From Patescibacteria group bacterium UBA3527 (lineage in GTDB: Bacteria; Patescibacteriota; Minisyncoccia; Phycocordibacterales; UBA918), in NCBI GenBank assembly GCA_002377025.1, contig DFPA01000002.1, positions 1 to 10,224 of the forward strand: 10,224 nt of DNA, in the 5' to 3' direction. Under the pieces are notes generated by a model. It had not been told where the DNA came from. It made no database searches and saw only the letters and a list, made by a program, of their open reading frames with translations. The position numbers and the translations under genes were made by a program. Positions within the stretch are counted from its first letter, which is position 1; the number at the start of each line of letters is the position of its first letter. Positions 1 to 6,072 of the stretch are shown one piece after another.

Positions 1-1161
1 AGCAGCCAGTACAAATGTCCACGCCATTGGAATATATAGTGTCAGCGCTGCTACCATAAGAAGGCATACTCCCCTACCAAGATGCGAGGCAATTTCTCTG
101 AGGACAGTGAATTCATCGAGGTACTCTCCCTGCTCTGCTGCAGAATCGTAAAGGAGGGCACTATAGGACGTATCAATAAAAATTTTGGCAATATTATGGT
201 AAAGGCCCACGACAAAAATTTGTGTTGCAGATAGTACAAATATCTTTGCCATCCACCCGAGTGCATAGAGCCATGTTCCCCACTTTAAGGTTCTGAACTC
301 TGCCTTTTTAGTTTTGTCGACATACTTCCCTACAGCCAATTGCAAGGCAATAGTAAATAAAACTATCACAGTAGAGAGAGCGCCAATTTGGAGGAAATTG
401 CCTTGTAGTATCTCATACAAAAATACCGGCCAAACAATAAGAGTTATCGCTATCTCAAAACCACTGGCAAACTCACCCACTACTGATCTGCGGAATCGTT
501 TATCAAGAAGCTTTCTAAATGTCTCACCGACACTCCAGGAAAATGCGACTTTTACTCTTGGTACAAACAGATATGAAATAGAGGCCGCCAGAAGCAATAC
601 TATAACCACTCCAAAGAGTGTGTTGTAGCCGGCAGTCGAAATTATATAGCCGGCACTAATTGGCCCCACGACTCCCATAAAGGCCACTGTGGCGAAGGAA
701 ATGCTTAACATCTTCCCTCTTTCACCTTCATGAGTAAAAAGAGTAAAATCCACATGATACGGGACCCAATGAAAAACTCGATACACGGAAAATGATAAAA
801 AGAGAGCCGGCACTAGCCAGTAGAAATTGTCCTCATTCAGAAGTATCAAAGTGGCAAAAGACAAAATACCAATCAGTCCGCTCACAAAAAGAGCTCTGCT
901 GAAACCAATATGATTAATTAGCTTCATACCGGGAACCATGAGCAATATATACATCAAGGACATGGCTGCGTATAGGAGCGAGACTATGGTCAGATTCTCG
1001 TTGTAAAACTGATATATAAAGATAGGTATGAAAATACCGGACATAGCGGTAGCCATACCATGAATCAACCGCTTTGAAACAAACAAGTGCACAAAGCCAT
1101 CGTTTCTGTGCTGTGGAGAAAACTCCAGAGGATGAAAAAATTTTTCAATTCGCTCGAGCAT
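1..1161 (-). CDS. MFS-type membrane transporter, C-terminus cut by the window edge
   Basis: I translated this frame by hand; it is open from ATG at 1161 to base 1, giving 387 codons with no stop in view. The protein is strongly hydrophobic, with repeated membrane segments such as LIHGMATAMSGIFIPIFI and VAFMGVVGPISAGYIIS. Charged cytoplasmic loops include GKYVDKTKK, which resembles the MFS motif A loop in the second half. The N-terminus is a short amphipathic, charged stretch (MLERIEKFFHPLEFSPQHR) before the first helix. The layout of about 10-11 visible helices with a central loop fits the major facilitator superfamily, but the substrate cannot be read from the sequence. An in-frame GTG at 1182 is an alternative start. 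A GGGAG lies rather far upstream of the ATG, and a TACACT box ends 7 nt before it. The gene is separated from its upstream neighbour by a terminator, so it is probably its own unit. Family call fairly sure, function open. Confidence 0.8.
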   Translation of the reverse strand, partial: MLERIEKFFHPLEFSPQHRNDGFVHLFVSKRLIHGMATAMSGIFIPIFIYQFYNENLTIVSLLYAAMSLMYILLMVPGMKLINHIGFSRALFVSGLIGILSFATLILLNEDNFYWLVPALFLSFSVYRVFHWVPYHVDFTLFTHEGERGKMLSISFATVAFMGVVGPISAGYIISTAGYNTLFGVVIVLLLAASISYLFVPRVKVAFSWSVGETFRKLLDKRFRRSVVGEFASGFEIAITLIVWPVFLYEILQGNFLQIGALSTVIVLFTIALQLAVGKYVDKTKKAEFRTLKWGTWLYALGWMAKIFVLSATQIFVVGLYHNIAKIFIDTSYSALLYDSAAEQGEYLDEFTVLREIASHLGRGVCLLMVAALTLYIPMAWTFVLAA

Positions 1162-1222
1162 ATATAACAGTGTAACTCCCACGGCGCGTAAGAAGCGCAA
1201 GTTTTACACTTCTATCTCAACA

Positions 1223-1250
1223 CAAAACCGGCACCTTAGCGCCGGTTTTG
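1223..1250 (-). terminator. Rho-independent-like terminator after the transglycosylase-like gene
   Basis: A perfect 10-bp inverted repeat, CAAAACCGGC / GCCGGTTTTG, with an 8-nt loop starts 10 nt beyond the stop codon of the gene at 1261-1680. The U-run on the minus strand is inside the 3' arm (GGTTTTG) rather than after it, so the hairpin is convincing and the U-tract is short. It separates this gene from the downstream MFS gene. Confidence 0.7.
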
Positions 1251-1260
1251 TCGTAGGAAG

Positions 1261-1680
1261 TTAGCTGTTGTAAGCCAGTGCCCCACCCCAACAGGGTCGA
1301 GACGCTGACCAAGGCTGTGTTCCTTGTCTTTCATACAGATATCGAGCATATGTGAGGTTGTCCTCCAAATTCTCAAGATCTAGTCCAAGTTTTGTTGCTG
1401 TAGCTTCGTGATAGTAAGTATTGATTTGCATCACACCTGTATCACGGTTGTCTACCAAGCCACGCAAAATGGTTCCGTCTTCAAGTGTGTGTCGGAAAGT
1501 TGACTCACACCGTGCAATCTCAACCATAATGGGTAGATCGGCAAAATATGAACGAACAGCTTGTTCTGTGGATACAAGAGTGGTGCCTTGGATCGCATAT
1601 GCACTCTCAATAATGTTTCCGTAAGCAGTGTCAGTATTAACTGACCCTACCCCTGTTACAGCTATTATGGCTGTCATCAA
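1261..1680 (-). CDS. Small exported lytic-transglycosylase-like (SLT/lysozyme fold) protein
   Basis: This 139-residue protein has a hydrophobic N-terminus (about residues 1-13) that looks like a secretion signal. A compact lysozyme-like domain follows. IARCESTF places a likely catalytic Glu at residue 59. GVMQIN (82-87) is the typical second motif of SLT-type transglycosylases, and YARYLYERQGTQPWS (111-125) is the usual closing helix. C58 and C130 could form a disulfide outside the cell. The expected role is cleavage of peptidoglycan glycan strands or wall remodelling. The start is uncertain: I use TTG at 1680, directly followed by ATG at 1675-1677. The frame stays open up to a TAA at 1705-1707, and a hydrophobic run (WLIIST) lies just upstream, so the true signal peptide may begin at a non-standard codon such as ATT at 1690-1692. 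No Shine-Dalgarno is visible. The gene has its own promoter and hairpin-rich leader. Confidence 0.75.
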   Translation of the reverse strand: MMTAIIAVTGVGSVNTDTAYGNIIESAYAIQGTTLVSTEQAVRSYFADLPIMVEIARCESTFRHTLEDGTILRGLVDNRDTGVMQINTYYHEATATKLGLDLENLEDNLTYARYLYERQGTQPWSASRPCWGGALAYNS

Positions 1681-1689
1681 GGTGGATAT

Positions 1690-1709
1690 AATAAGCCAAT
1701 GGTCTTATT
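1690..1709 (-). other. Hairpin just upstream of the transglycosylase-like start
   Basis: AATAAG and CTTATT pair in the minus-strand transcript, extended inward by CC/GG with one bulged A and a 3-nt loop. It ends 9 nt before the TTG start, where a ribosome binding site would normally lie and none is seen. It could affect initiation; this is inference. Confidence 0.35.
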
Positions 1710-1710
1710 T

Positions 1711-1733
1711 AACAAAAGCCGGCATTCGCCGAC
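1711..1733 (-). terminator. Terminator of the LOG-pgi-ROK unit, or attenuator in the transglycosylase leader
   Basis: On the minus strand GTCGGC-GAAT-GCCGGC forms a 6-bp stem (one G-U pair) with a 4-nt loop, followed at once by TTTTGTT. This is a short but classical rho-independent terminator. It lies about 70 nt past the ROK stop codon and so can end the sugar operon. It also lies downstream of the promoter at 1771-1798, inside the leader of the next gene, so it could act as an attenuator there. Confidence 0.6.
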
Positions 1734-1747
1734 AACCGCACAATCAT

Positions 1748-1761
1748 AGCATAATTATGCT
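1748..1761. repeat. 14-bp perfect palindrome near a predicted transcription start
   Basis: AGCATAATTATGCT is perfectly self-complementary. It begins about 3 nt downstream of the start predicted from the TATAAT at 1771-1776, a position typical of a repressor operator. It could also fold as a weak hairpin at the RNA 5' end. No regulator gene is visible nearby. Confidence 0.35.
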
Positions 1762-1770
1762 GTTCTTTAC

Positions 1771-1798
1771 ATTATACCATATTTTATAAAATAATCAA
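1771..1798 (-). promoter_or_regulatory. Sigma70-like promoter, TTGATT-16-TATAAT
   Basis: On the minus strand TTGATT (1798-1793) and a consensus TATAAT (1776-1771) are 16 nt apart in an AT-rich gap right after the ROK stop codon. The predicted start is near 1764, giving a leader of about 84 nt before the transglycosylase-like start codon. This is the best-scoring promoter by eye in the window. Confidence 0.65.
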
Positions 1799-1805
1799 GT
1801 TTCTG

Positions 1806-2651
1806 CTACGAAAACTTACCGAGTATAGCCATCGCTCCATAAAGTCCACCATCGTCACCGAGACTGGCATCAACAATGTTTGGTACGGGCATAAGGTCAG
1901 CCATTATTTCTTCGGTATGTTTTTTGATGTCTGCAAGTAAAATTCGGGGATCACCCACAATCATTGAACCGCCCAGTACCAGAGTATCAGGTGACCAATA
2001 CAAAATAGTATTGCGAATGCCATGAGCAAGATAAAAAGCCAACTGATCCCACACCGCATCGTTCTGGCTAATTTCGTATGGCTTACAGCCCATCCTATCC
2101 TCTACAGCAAGACCTGAGACCAACTTCTCAAGAGTAGGTTCCTCTTCCTCACCCAAAATAGTGTGGTCTATGTCCAGTATTTGGTGTCCAGGCTCAAAAC
2201 CATAGCTGGCTTTGTCTATCTCACCCATTTCAATCTTGGCCCCGCCCACGCCGCTACTTACTGTCAGGTAAACTACGATATCATCACCCTTCCCTGCTCC
2301 GTAAGTAGCTTCACCGAGCCCTACAAGGGCGGCATCATTTTCCAAATACACCGGTGCTTCAAAGGTTTTCTTTAATTCCGCAACCAGCGGTTTTTCCTCC
2401 CAATCTGTCAACACGTTACCGGCATCAACCAACATCTCTGTCTTATCTTCGTTCAATACTCCTCGTATATCTCCGGCTACTCCTCGTATATCTCCGTCTG
2501 TCAGCTTTCGGACGGCCTCCACAATTTTCTCTACTCCAAGATCAAAATCATTGGGAGTTTTAAACTTTATCGGCTCACTAAAAGTTTTCAGGTCCTCACT
2601 TGCCGCAACTCTTGTATTGGTTCCGCCAATGTCAAATAGAATATAACTCAT
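1806..2651 (-). CDS. ROK-family sugar kinase (glucokinase-like)
   Basis: This 281-residue protein is of normal length for a single-domain ROK kinase. The N-terminal phosphate-binding loop is DIGGTNTR (7-14). ENDA (104-107) carries the probable catalytic base D106, and YLTVSSGVGGAKI (128-140) and LVLGGSM (224-230) are further ATPase-fold elements. H156 in GHQ matches the conserved ROK histidine. The usual CxCGxxGCxE zinc motif is missing: the segment 157-180 reads through acidic residues (GEEEEP) into TLEKLVSG with no cysteines. The likely reaction is ATP-dependent phosphorylation of glucose or a related hexose; adjacency to pgi favours glucose, by inference. An in-frame 7-residue duplication (GDIRGVA/GDIRGVL, 53-66) is present. 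The start is the first ATG, 10 nt after the pgi stop, with no ribosome binding site. It is the last gene of the LOG-pgi-ROK unit. Confidence 0.88.
   Translation of the reverse strand: MSYILFDIGGTNTRVAASEDLKTFSEPIKFKTPNDFDLGVEKIVEAVRKLTDGDIRGVAGDIRGVLNEDKTEMLVDAGNVLTDWEEKPLVAELKKTFEAPVYLENDAALVGLGEATYGAGKGDDIVVYLTVSSGVGGAKIEMGEIDKASYGFEPGHQILDIDHTILGEEEEPTLEKLVSGLAVEDRMGCKPYEISQNDAVWDQLAFYLAHGIRNTILYWSPDTLVLGGSMIVGDPRILLADIKKHTEEIMADLMPVPNIVDASLGDDGGLYGAMAILGKFS
2457..2498. repeat. In-frame 21-bp tandem duplication within the ROK gene
   Basis: Bases 2457-2477 and 2478-2498 are identical at 20 of 21 positions and encode GDIRGVA and GDIRGVL in tandem. Such near-identity at DNA level suggests slippage or recent duplication rather than protein-level convergence. 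Confidence 0.8.
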
Positions 2652-2661
2652 ACTGTATTAG

Positions 2662-3915
2662 TTAGAATAAAATTTCTCTTACGTGCTTTTTATAAATTTC
2701 CACATTCGGCTGATTAAATGCATCAACATCCATCAAGTGTGCCAAATAAATCGCTTCTCTCATCTTAATACTCAAAAAAAGTCCCAGAGAATATGCTCTG
2801 TCTTCCTCAATAGTGGTGGTAGAAAAAGGTAGCATCATTGTTTTCATTGCCTGTTGGACTCCAGCATAAATTACAGACTCTATTTCCTCCAAAGAATGAC
2901 CTGAGTACTTCTCGTCCAGTCGAGTCTTTGTCGGAAGAAAAGATTCATTTGTATCGACAAGAGAATAAAAATCGAAAAAAACTCTGCCCCGACCACTAAA
3001 ATACAGCTGTGCGGTAGAATGAAGCTCTCTTGCCGTACTAATGGTCAAGTTGAAAATTGGATTTACCTTCCTCCCGTTCAGACGGACTGTTTTTCCCAAG
3101 GTTTCGCAGAAAAGTTGTTGATACCACCGACCAAGAGAAAGGAGTCTGTCGGAGAAAATAAAAACATTCTGCTCAATATAGCCCAGTCTGTAGTAGCGAT
3201 ACAAGCGAGCTGCGCTGGTAGAGGCCAACTTGTCATAATCCTCCTCTCCGGCACTTCTTGCACCATCCATCAGAGTGTCCATGGGTAACTCCAAAAGATG
3301 CATCGGAATTTGTCCGACAGAAGTCAGTATGGAAAATCTTCCCGACACACTCTCAGGTAAAGTAGCCAGATGGGCACCGAGTCTTCTACCTTTTGTTAGT
3401 AGATCACTCTGTGCAGTACTAATGAATACGAATCGTTTGTATACTTCTTCACCAAACTTCTGCACTAAATATTCGAGTAGCATTTCCGCGTTGACGAGTG
3501 TTTCTGTAGTTGTTCCCGACTTACTAATAACACAGACAGAAACATCATCAACTGATTTGTATTTGTCCAATGTACGACAAAGCGTTTTAAATGCATCAAC
3601 GTTTATGTCGCTTAATACACTGAGTGTAGGTGAAGATTCTGTCCTGAGTACATCATATATTGCTTGGATCCCGGCGGAAGAACCTCCAATACCCACCACT
3701 ACAAGATGTTTAACTCGCCCGATTTCTTCAGCGACTTTTCTACACTCTTCAATGTAGGCATCGTCATACATGACTGACAGAGCGTACAACGGATTACTTT
3801 TATCTTGCTCCAAAAGCGAATTGGCGACTTCTTCCCTAACACCATCAAGACGTCTGGTAGTTTTCTTTATAGACCTATCACTTACTCTTTTCTCATCGTA
3901 ATATGCCAGTAACAT
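2662..3915 (-). CDS. pgi: Glucose-6-phosphate isomerase
   Basis: This enzyme interconverts glucose-6-phosphate and fructose-6-phosphate in the cytoplasm. The 417-residue protein carries the family signatures in order: VVVGIGGSSAG (72-82), the phosphate-binding SKSGTTTET (131-139), QQLFCETLGK (266-275) with the catalytic Glu at 271, ARELHSTAQ (295-303) with the ring-opening His at 299, and FNQPNVEIYKKH near the C-terminus with the catalytic Lys at 409. It is slightly shorter than the usual 440-450 residues of the Bacillus-type enzyme, with no gap at an active-site element. The start is the first ATG, 9 nt after the LOG stop; no Shine-Dalgarno is seen (AT-rich TAATTTTTCATT precedes it). It is the middle gene of the LOG-pgi-ROK unit, where the downstream kinase would supply its substrate. 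Confidence 0.95.
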   Translation of the reverse strand: MLLAYYDEKRVSDRSIKKTTRRLDGVREEVANSLLEQDKSNPLYALSVMYDDAYIEECRKVAEEIGRVKHLVVVGIGGSSAGIQAIYDVLRTESSPTLSVLSDINVDAFKTLCRTLDKYKSVDDVSVCVISKSGTTTETLVNAEMLLEYLVQKFGEEVYKRFVFISTAQSDLLTKGRRLGAHLATLPESVSGRFSILTSVGQIPMHLLELPMDTLMDGARSAGEEDYDKLASTSAARLYRYYRLGYIEQNVFIFSDRLLSLGRWYQQLFCETLGKTVRLNGRKVNPIFNLTISTARELHSTAQLYFSGRGRVFFDFYSLVDTNESFLPTKTRLDEKYSGHSLEEIESVIYAGVQQAMKTMMLPFSTTTIEEDRAYSLGLFLSIKMREAIYLAHLMDVDAFNQPNVEIYKKHVREILF

Positions 3916-3924
3916 AATGAAAAA

Positions 3925-4665
3925 TTAGTACTGTACATGACACTTACCCTTCACAGACTTCAGAAGAAACTTATAAGCCTCATCAACACCATCAACTAAA
4001 GTAATGAGGTCCAGATTCTCTTTCGAAACAGTTCCATATTTTTCTACCATCGTTTTCTCGATATTGCTCATTATTGGCTCCCAGTAATCCCTCCCCATAA
4101 CCACAATTGGAATTCTCTCTATTTTCTTTGTCTGCACTAATGTGACTATTTCAAAAAATTCATCCATAGTGCCGAAGCCTCCCGGCATAAACACATAGGC
4201 TTCTGAGGCAAAAGCGAGCATAACCTTGCGAGAAAAAAAGAAGTCAAATTCCAACGAGTCAGTCGTGTAGGTATTGGGATGTTGTTCAAATGGCAGCTCA
4301 ATGTTCAAGCCTACAGAACGACCTCCAGCCTTAAAAGCTCCCAGGTTCGCAGCTTCCATGATGCCTGGTCCACCACCGGTAATAATCGCAAAGTCCTTCT
4401 TGGCCAACTTGAAGGATAGTTCCTCAGCCATTTTATAGTATGGATCGTTTGGTTTAATACGTGAACCACCAAAAACAGTCACTGCCTTCCCTACGGAACG
4501 GAGAGCTTCAAAGCCTTCCACAAACTCCGACATGATCCTAAATATGCGCCAACTCTCAATCGCATCTCCGTCGGCATTCAACAAGTCGGACATTACTCGG
4601 CATGTACCTGAAGGTGATTTATTTATATCTTTCTTTTTTTTATTCAAGAACTTTTTTCCCAACAT
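3925..4665 (-). CDS. LOG-family protein (TIGR00730-type nucleotide phosphoribohydrolase)
   Basis: This 246-residue Rossmann-like protein carries both hallmark LOG motifs: GGGPGIMEAAN (97-107) and PGGFGTMDE (161-169), with SRK (145-147) between them contributing to the nucleotide site. Members of the family cleave the N-glycosidic bond of nucleoside 5'-monophosphates, releasing base and ribose-5-phosphate. In plants and some bacteria this activates cytokinins; in others it is nucleotide salvage or homeostasis. The old label 'lysine decarboxylase' is a misannotation. The N-terminus is lysine-rich (MLGKKFLNKKKKDINK) and precedes the core, so it may be a flexible nucleic-acid-binding tail. It is the first gene of the sugar unit, with an extended -10 promoter upstream. 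The true substrate here cannot be read. Ribose-5-phosphate release would give a loose link to sugar metabolism. Confidence 0.9.
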   Translation of the reverse strand: MLGKKFLNKKKKDINKSPSGTCRVMSDLLNADGDAIESWRIFRIMSEFVEGFEALRSVGKAVTVFGGSRIKPNDPYYKMAEELSFKLAKKDFAIITGGGPGIMEAANLGAFKAGGRSVGLNIELPFEQHPNTYTTDSLEFDFFFSRKVMLAFASEAYVFMPGGFGTMDEFFEIVTLVQTKKIERIPIVVMGRDYWEPIMSNIEKTMVEKYGTVSKENLDLITLVDGVDEAYKFLLKSVKGKCHVQY

Positions 4666-4690
4666 AAACTCTATTTGCTACCTTTTTTAC

Positions 4691-4718
4691 ATTATAGCAC
4701 CAGCCTAGAGCCAAGGAA
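4691..4718 (-). promoter_or_regulatory. Extended -10 promoter for LOG-pgi-ROK
   Basis: The minus strand has TGCTATAAT (TATAAT at 4696-4691), a consensus -10 with the extended TGn element. The -35 is poor (TTCCTT at 16 nt), as is usual for extended -10 promoters. The predicted start near 4684 gives a short leader before the ATG at 4665. The -35 region reaches into the end of the upstream exonuclease gene, and I see no terminator between the two, so read-through is possible too. Confidence 0.6.
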
Positions 4719-5298
4719 TTTCAAACGACGCAAATTCGGGGAGAAGTTTCTTGTCGTCAAGTAATCTGGAAATAACTTCCGCGTGGGATTTTGCACCGGT
4801 AAGAGCATTATGTGGTGTCGGTTCATCAGGGATACCACAATAGTTTAAAATCGCATCAAGATTAAGGGCGCTACGTTTGTGTTGCGGGTCAATTGGTGGT
4901 ACCAAACCTCTCTTTACCATATGCATCCAACAAAGTGAGTGAGTGTCTATGCTCCTGTACGCTAAATTCCAAGGAAGACCGGCCCTCTCTGAAGCGGCTT
5001 TAAGCATATCCCGGTCATATGAAACGTTTTGTCCCGCCAGGGTACGATCGCTCATTTCCTCTGTCCATTCGATAAATTCCTTCACTAAATCTGCTTCACT
5101 TTTCTTTGCCGGGTCAGTGATCTCTGCCTCAGTAAAGCCGTTCACCTCCAAGGCACCTTCCATGATGTGCGCTCCATCCCAAATACGACATTCTCCGTAA
5201 AACTGACGTTCGGAATTTTCCATATCAATCGCACCAATAGAGACGATGGAATGTTTCTGGTATTCAGTACCGGAACCTTCAATATCAATAACTAACAT
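4705..5298 (-). CDS. DnaQ/RNase T-like 3'-5' exonuclease (DEDDh superfamily)
   Basis: This 197-residue single-domain protein starts with the Exo I motif, VIDIEGSG (D5, E7). The Exo II motif follows as GQNVSYDRDML (D95), and an Exo III-like segment is TPHNALTGAKSHAEV with His163. In the canonical HxxxxD pattern the metal-binding Asp would be residue 168, and here it is Gly. The remainder matches the fold well, so either a neighbouring acid (for example E174) substitutes or activity is reduced. The expected role is removal of 3' nucleotides from RNA or DNA. No polymerase or GIY-YIG domain is fused. The start is the first ATG, 9 nt after the stop of the upstream membrane gene, with no clear ribosome binding site, so the two are probably co-transcribed. 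Confidence 0.82.
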   Translation of the reverse strand: MLVIDIEGSGTEYQKHSIVSIGAIDMENSERQFYGECRIWDGAHIMEGALEVNGFTEAEITDPAKKSEADLVKEFIEWTEEMSDRTLAGQNVSYDRDMLKAASERAGLPWNLAYRSIDTHSLCWMHMVKRGLVPPIDPQHKRSALNLDAILNYCGIPDEPTPHNALTGAKSHAEVISRLLDDKKLLPEFASFEIPWL

Positions 5299-5307
5299 TT
5301 TGTAATT

Positions 5308-5673
5308 CTACCATCCCTTGCAATTTGAGGCACGAGTATAACCTCCGGCCCTTGCTTCAGCTTCGCTGGAAAAATAGATTCTGTTAGCTTCACTTATCTG
5401 ACTTCCACTGCTACAGGTTACTAGGTGATATTTTGTGCCTTTTCTTGATGCAACGTACTTCCCTTCAACCACACTGGCTCCGATATAGTCACTTCGCGAA
5501 GATACATCTACAAAGCGCAAGGCCTGCGACTCTCGGCTGTTGATATTATCTACCTGCACGGATAACCTACCTAAGCCATATGAAGTAATGGCTATAGACA
5601 CCAGCAATACTGAAAAGTAGACCAAGTCCGACTTTAGTAGATCTTCAAGCGCTCTGGGGAGTTGATATTTCAT
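5308..5673 (-). CDS. Small single-pass membrane protein with Ada-like two-cysteine domain
   Basis: This 121-residue protein has one transmembrane helix at about 17-35 ([20 protein letters not shown]). A polar linker (36-70) is followed by a C-terminal domain with the pattern [15 protein letters not shown]...[29 protein letters not shown]. The pattern of KYH, C87, FSSEAEA..AGY and a final C118 resembles the metal-binding region of Ada proteins and the similar tails found on thermonuclease-like secreted proteins. Only two cysteines remain, so metal binding is uncertain. Topology is probably N-in with the domain outside. The gene is first in a unit with the exonuclease. Its upstream region is shared with divergent rpmA: a TATAAT on the minus strand lies at 5712-5707. 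The function is unknown; the resemblance is from pattern reading only. Confidence 0.65.
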   Translation of the reverse strand: MKYQLPRALEDLLKSDLVYFSVLLVSIAITSYGLGRLSVQVDNINSRESQALRFVDVSSRSDYIGASVVEGKYVASRKGTKYHLVTCSSGSQISEANRIYFSSEAEARAGGYTRASNCKGW

Positions 5674-5690
5674 CTTATTTGTCGTATATT
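5662..5690 (+). promoter_or_regulatory. Promoter for rpmA, TTGATA-17-TATATT
   Basis: TTGATA (5662-5667) and TATATT (5685-5690) are separated by exactly 17 nt, with a predicted start near 5697, about 20 nt before the rpmA ATG. The -35 box lies inside the first codons of the divergent membrane-protein gene. The short leader has no Shine-Dalgarno. Confidence 0.55.
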
Positions 5691-5706
5691 ACTGCCACTT
5701 AGATAA

Positions 5707-5712
5707 ATTATA
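5707..5712 (-). promoter_or_regulatory. Consensus -10 box for the Ada-like/exonuclease unit
   Basis: The minus strand reads TATAAT here, 33 nt before the ATG at 5673, with a predicted start near 5700. No good -35 is found at 16-18 nt. It overlaps the bases just before the rpmA start codon, so the two divergent promoters interlock. Confidence 0.4.
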
Positions 5713-5716
5713 TCCT

Positions 5717-5992
5717 ATGTCAACTAAACGTTCCGGTGGATCAAGTAAAAACTTACGTGACTCTCAGCCAAAGTTTTTGGGTGTCAAACGTGGTGATGGA
5801 CAAACCGTCAAAAACGGTGAGGTTTTGGTTCGTCAACGTGGTACAAAAATAGAAGCTGGTAAAAACGTACGCGTCGGCAAAGATCATACTCTTTATTCAA
5901 TTGCCGATGGAAAAGTGACCTTCAGAAACGCGCGAAAAACTCGTTTCGATGGCAAGAGTATCATCAAAAAGACTGTTGATGTCGTCACTTAA
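5717..5992 (+). CDS. rpmA: 50S ribosomal protein bL27
   Basis: bL27 sits at the peptidyl transferase centre and its N-terminal tail contacts the tRNAs. The 91-residue protein has the diagnostic start [24 protein letters not shown], matching the family's basic, glycine-containing tail and the GxxKNxRDSxxKxLGVK signature. [18 protein letters not shown] and [13 protein letters not shown] follow in the beta-barrel domain. The tail begins directly at the mature-type sequence with no Firmicutes-style cleavable extension. The usual partner rplU is not adjacent. The gene stands alone on the plus strand with its own promoter, a leader without Shine-Dalgarno, and a strong terminator 8 nt after the stop codon. 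Confidence 0.97.
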   Translation: MSTKRSGGSSKNLRDSQPKFLGVKRGDGQTVKNGEVLVRQRGTKIEAGKNVRVGKDHTLYSIADGKVTFRNARKTRFDGKSIIKKTVDVVT

Positions 5993-5999
5993 AGAAGTA

Positions 6000-6039
6000 A
6001 ACTAAAAACCCCTCCGCTTAAGCGGAGGGGTTTTTAGTT
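6000..6039. terminator. Bidirectional terminator between rpmA and the cyclophilin gene
   Basis: Forty bases form a perfect palindrome centred on CTTAAG at 6017-6022, with CCCCTCCGC/GCGGAGGGG as the GC core. Flanking runs of A and T give a U-tract on either strand. It begins 8 nt past rpmA and ends 33 nt before the last base of the convergent cyclophilin gene, so it can stop transcription from both sides. Confidence 0.93.
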
Positions 6040-6072
6040 ATTGAGTCTTGCTATTCTTGCTTGCAAATTGTA

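Noticed and set aside
3275..3757. 160-codon plus-strand frame opposite pgi
   Set aside because: It lies wholly antisense to a clearly recognised pgi with intact motifs. Its translation is low-complexity Ser/Thr-rich with no family features.
5718..5723. Perfect TTGACA on the minus strand near rpmA
   Set aside because: It lies only 5 nt from the TATAAT at 5707-5712, and no -10 box is found at 16-18 nt, so it cannot be that promoter's -35.
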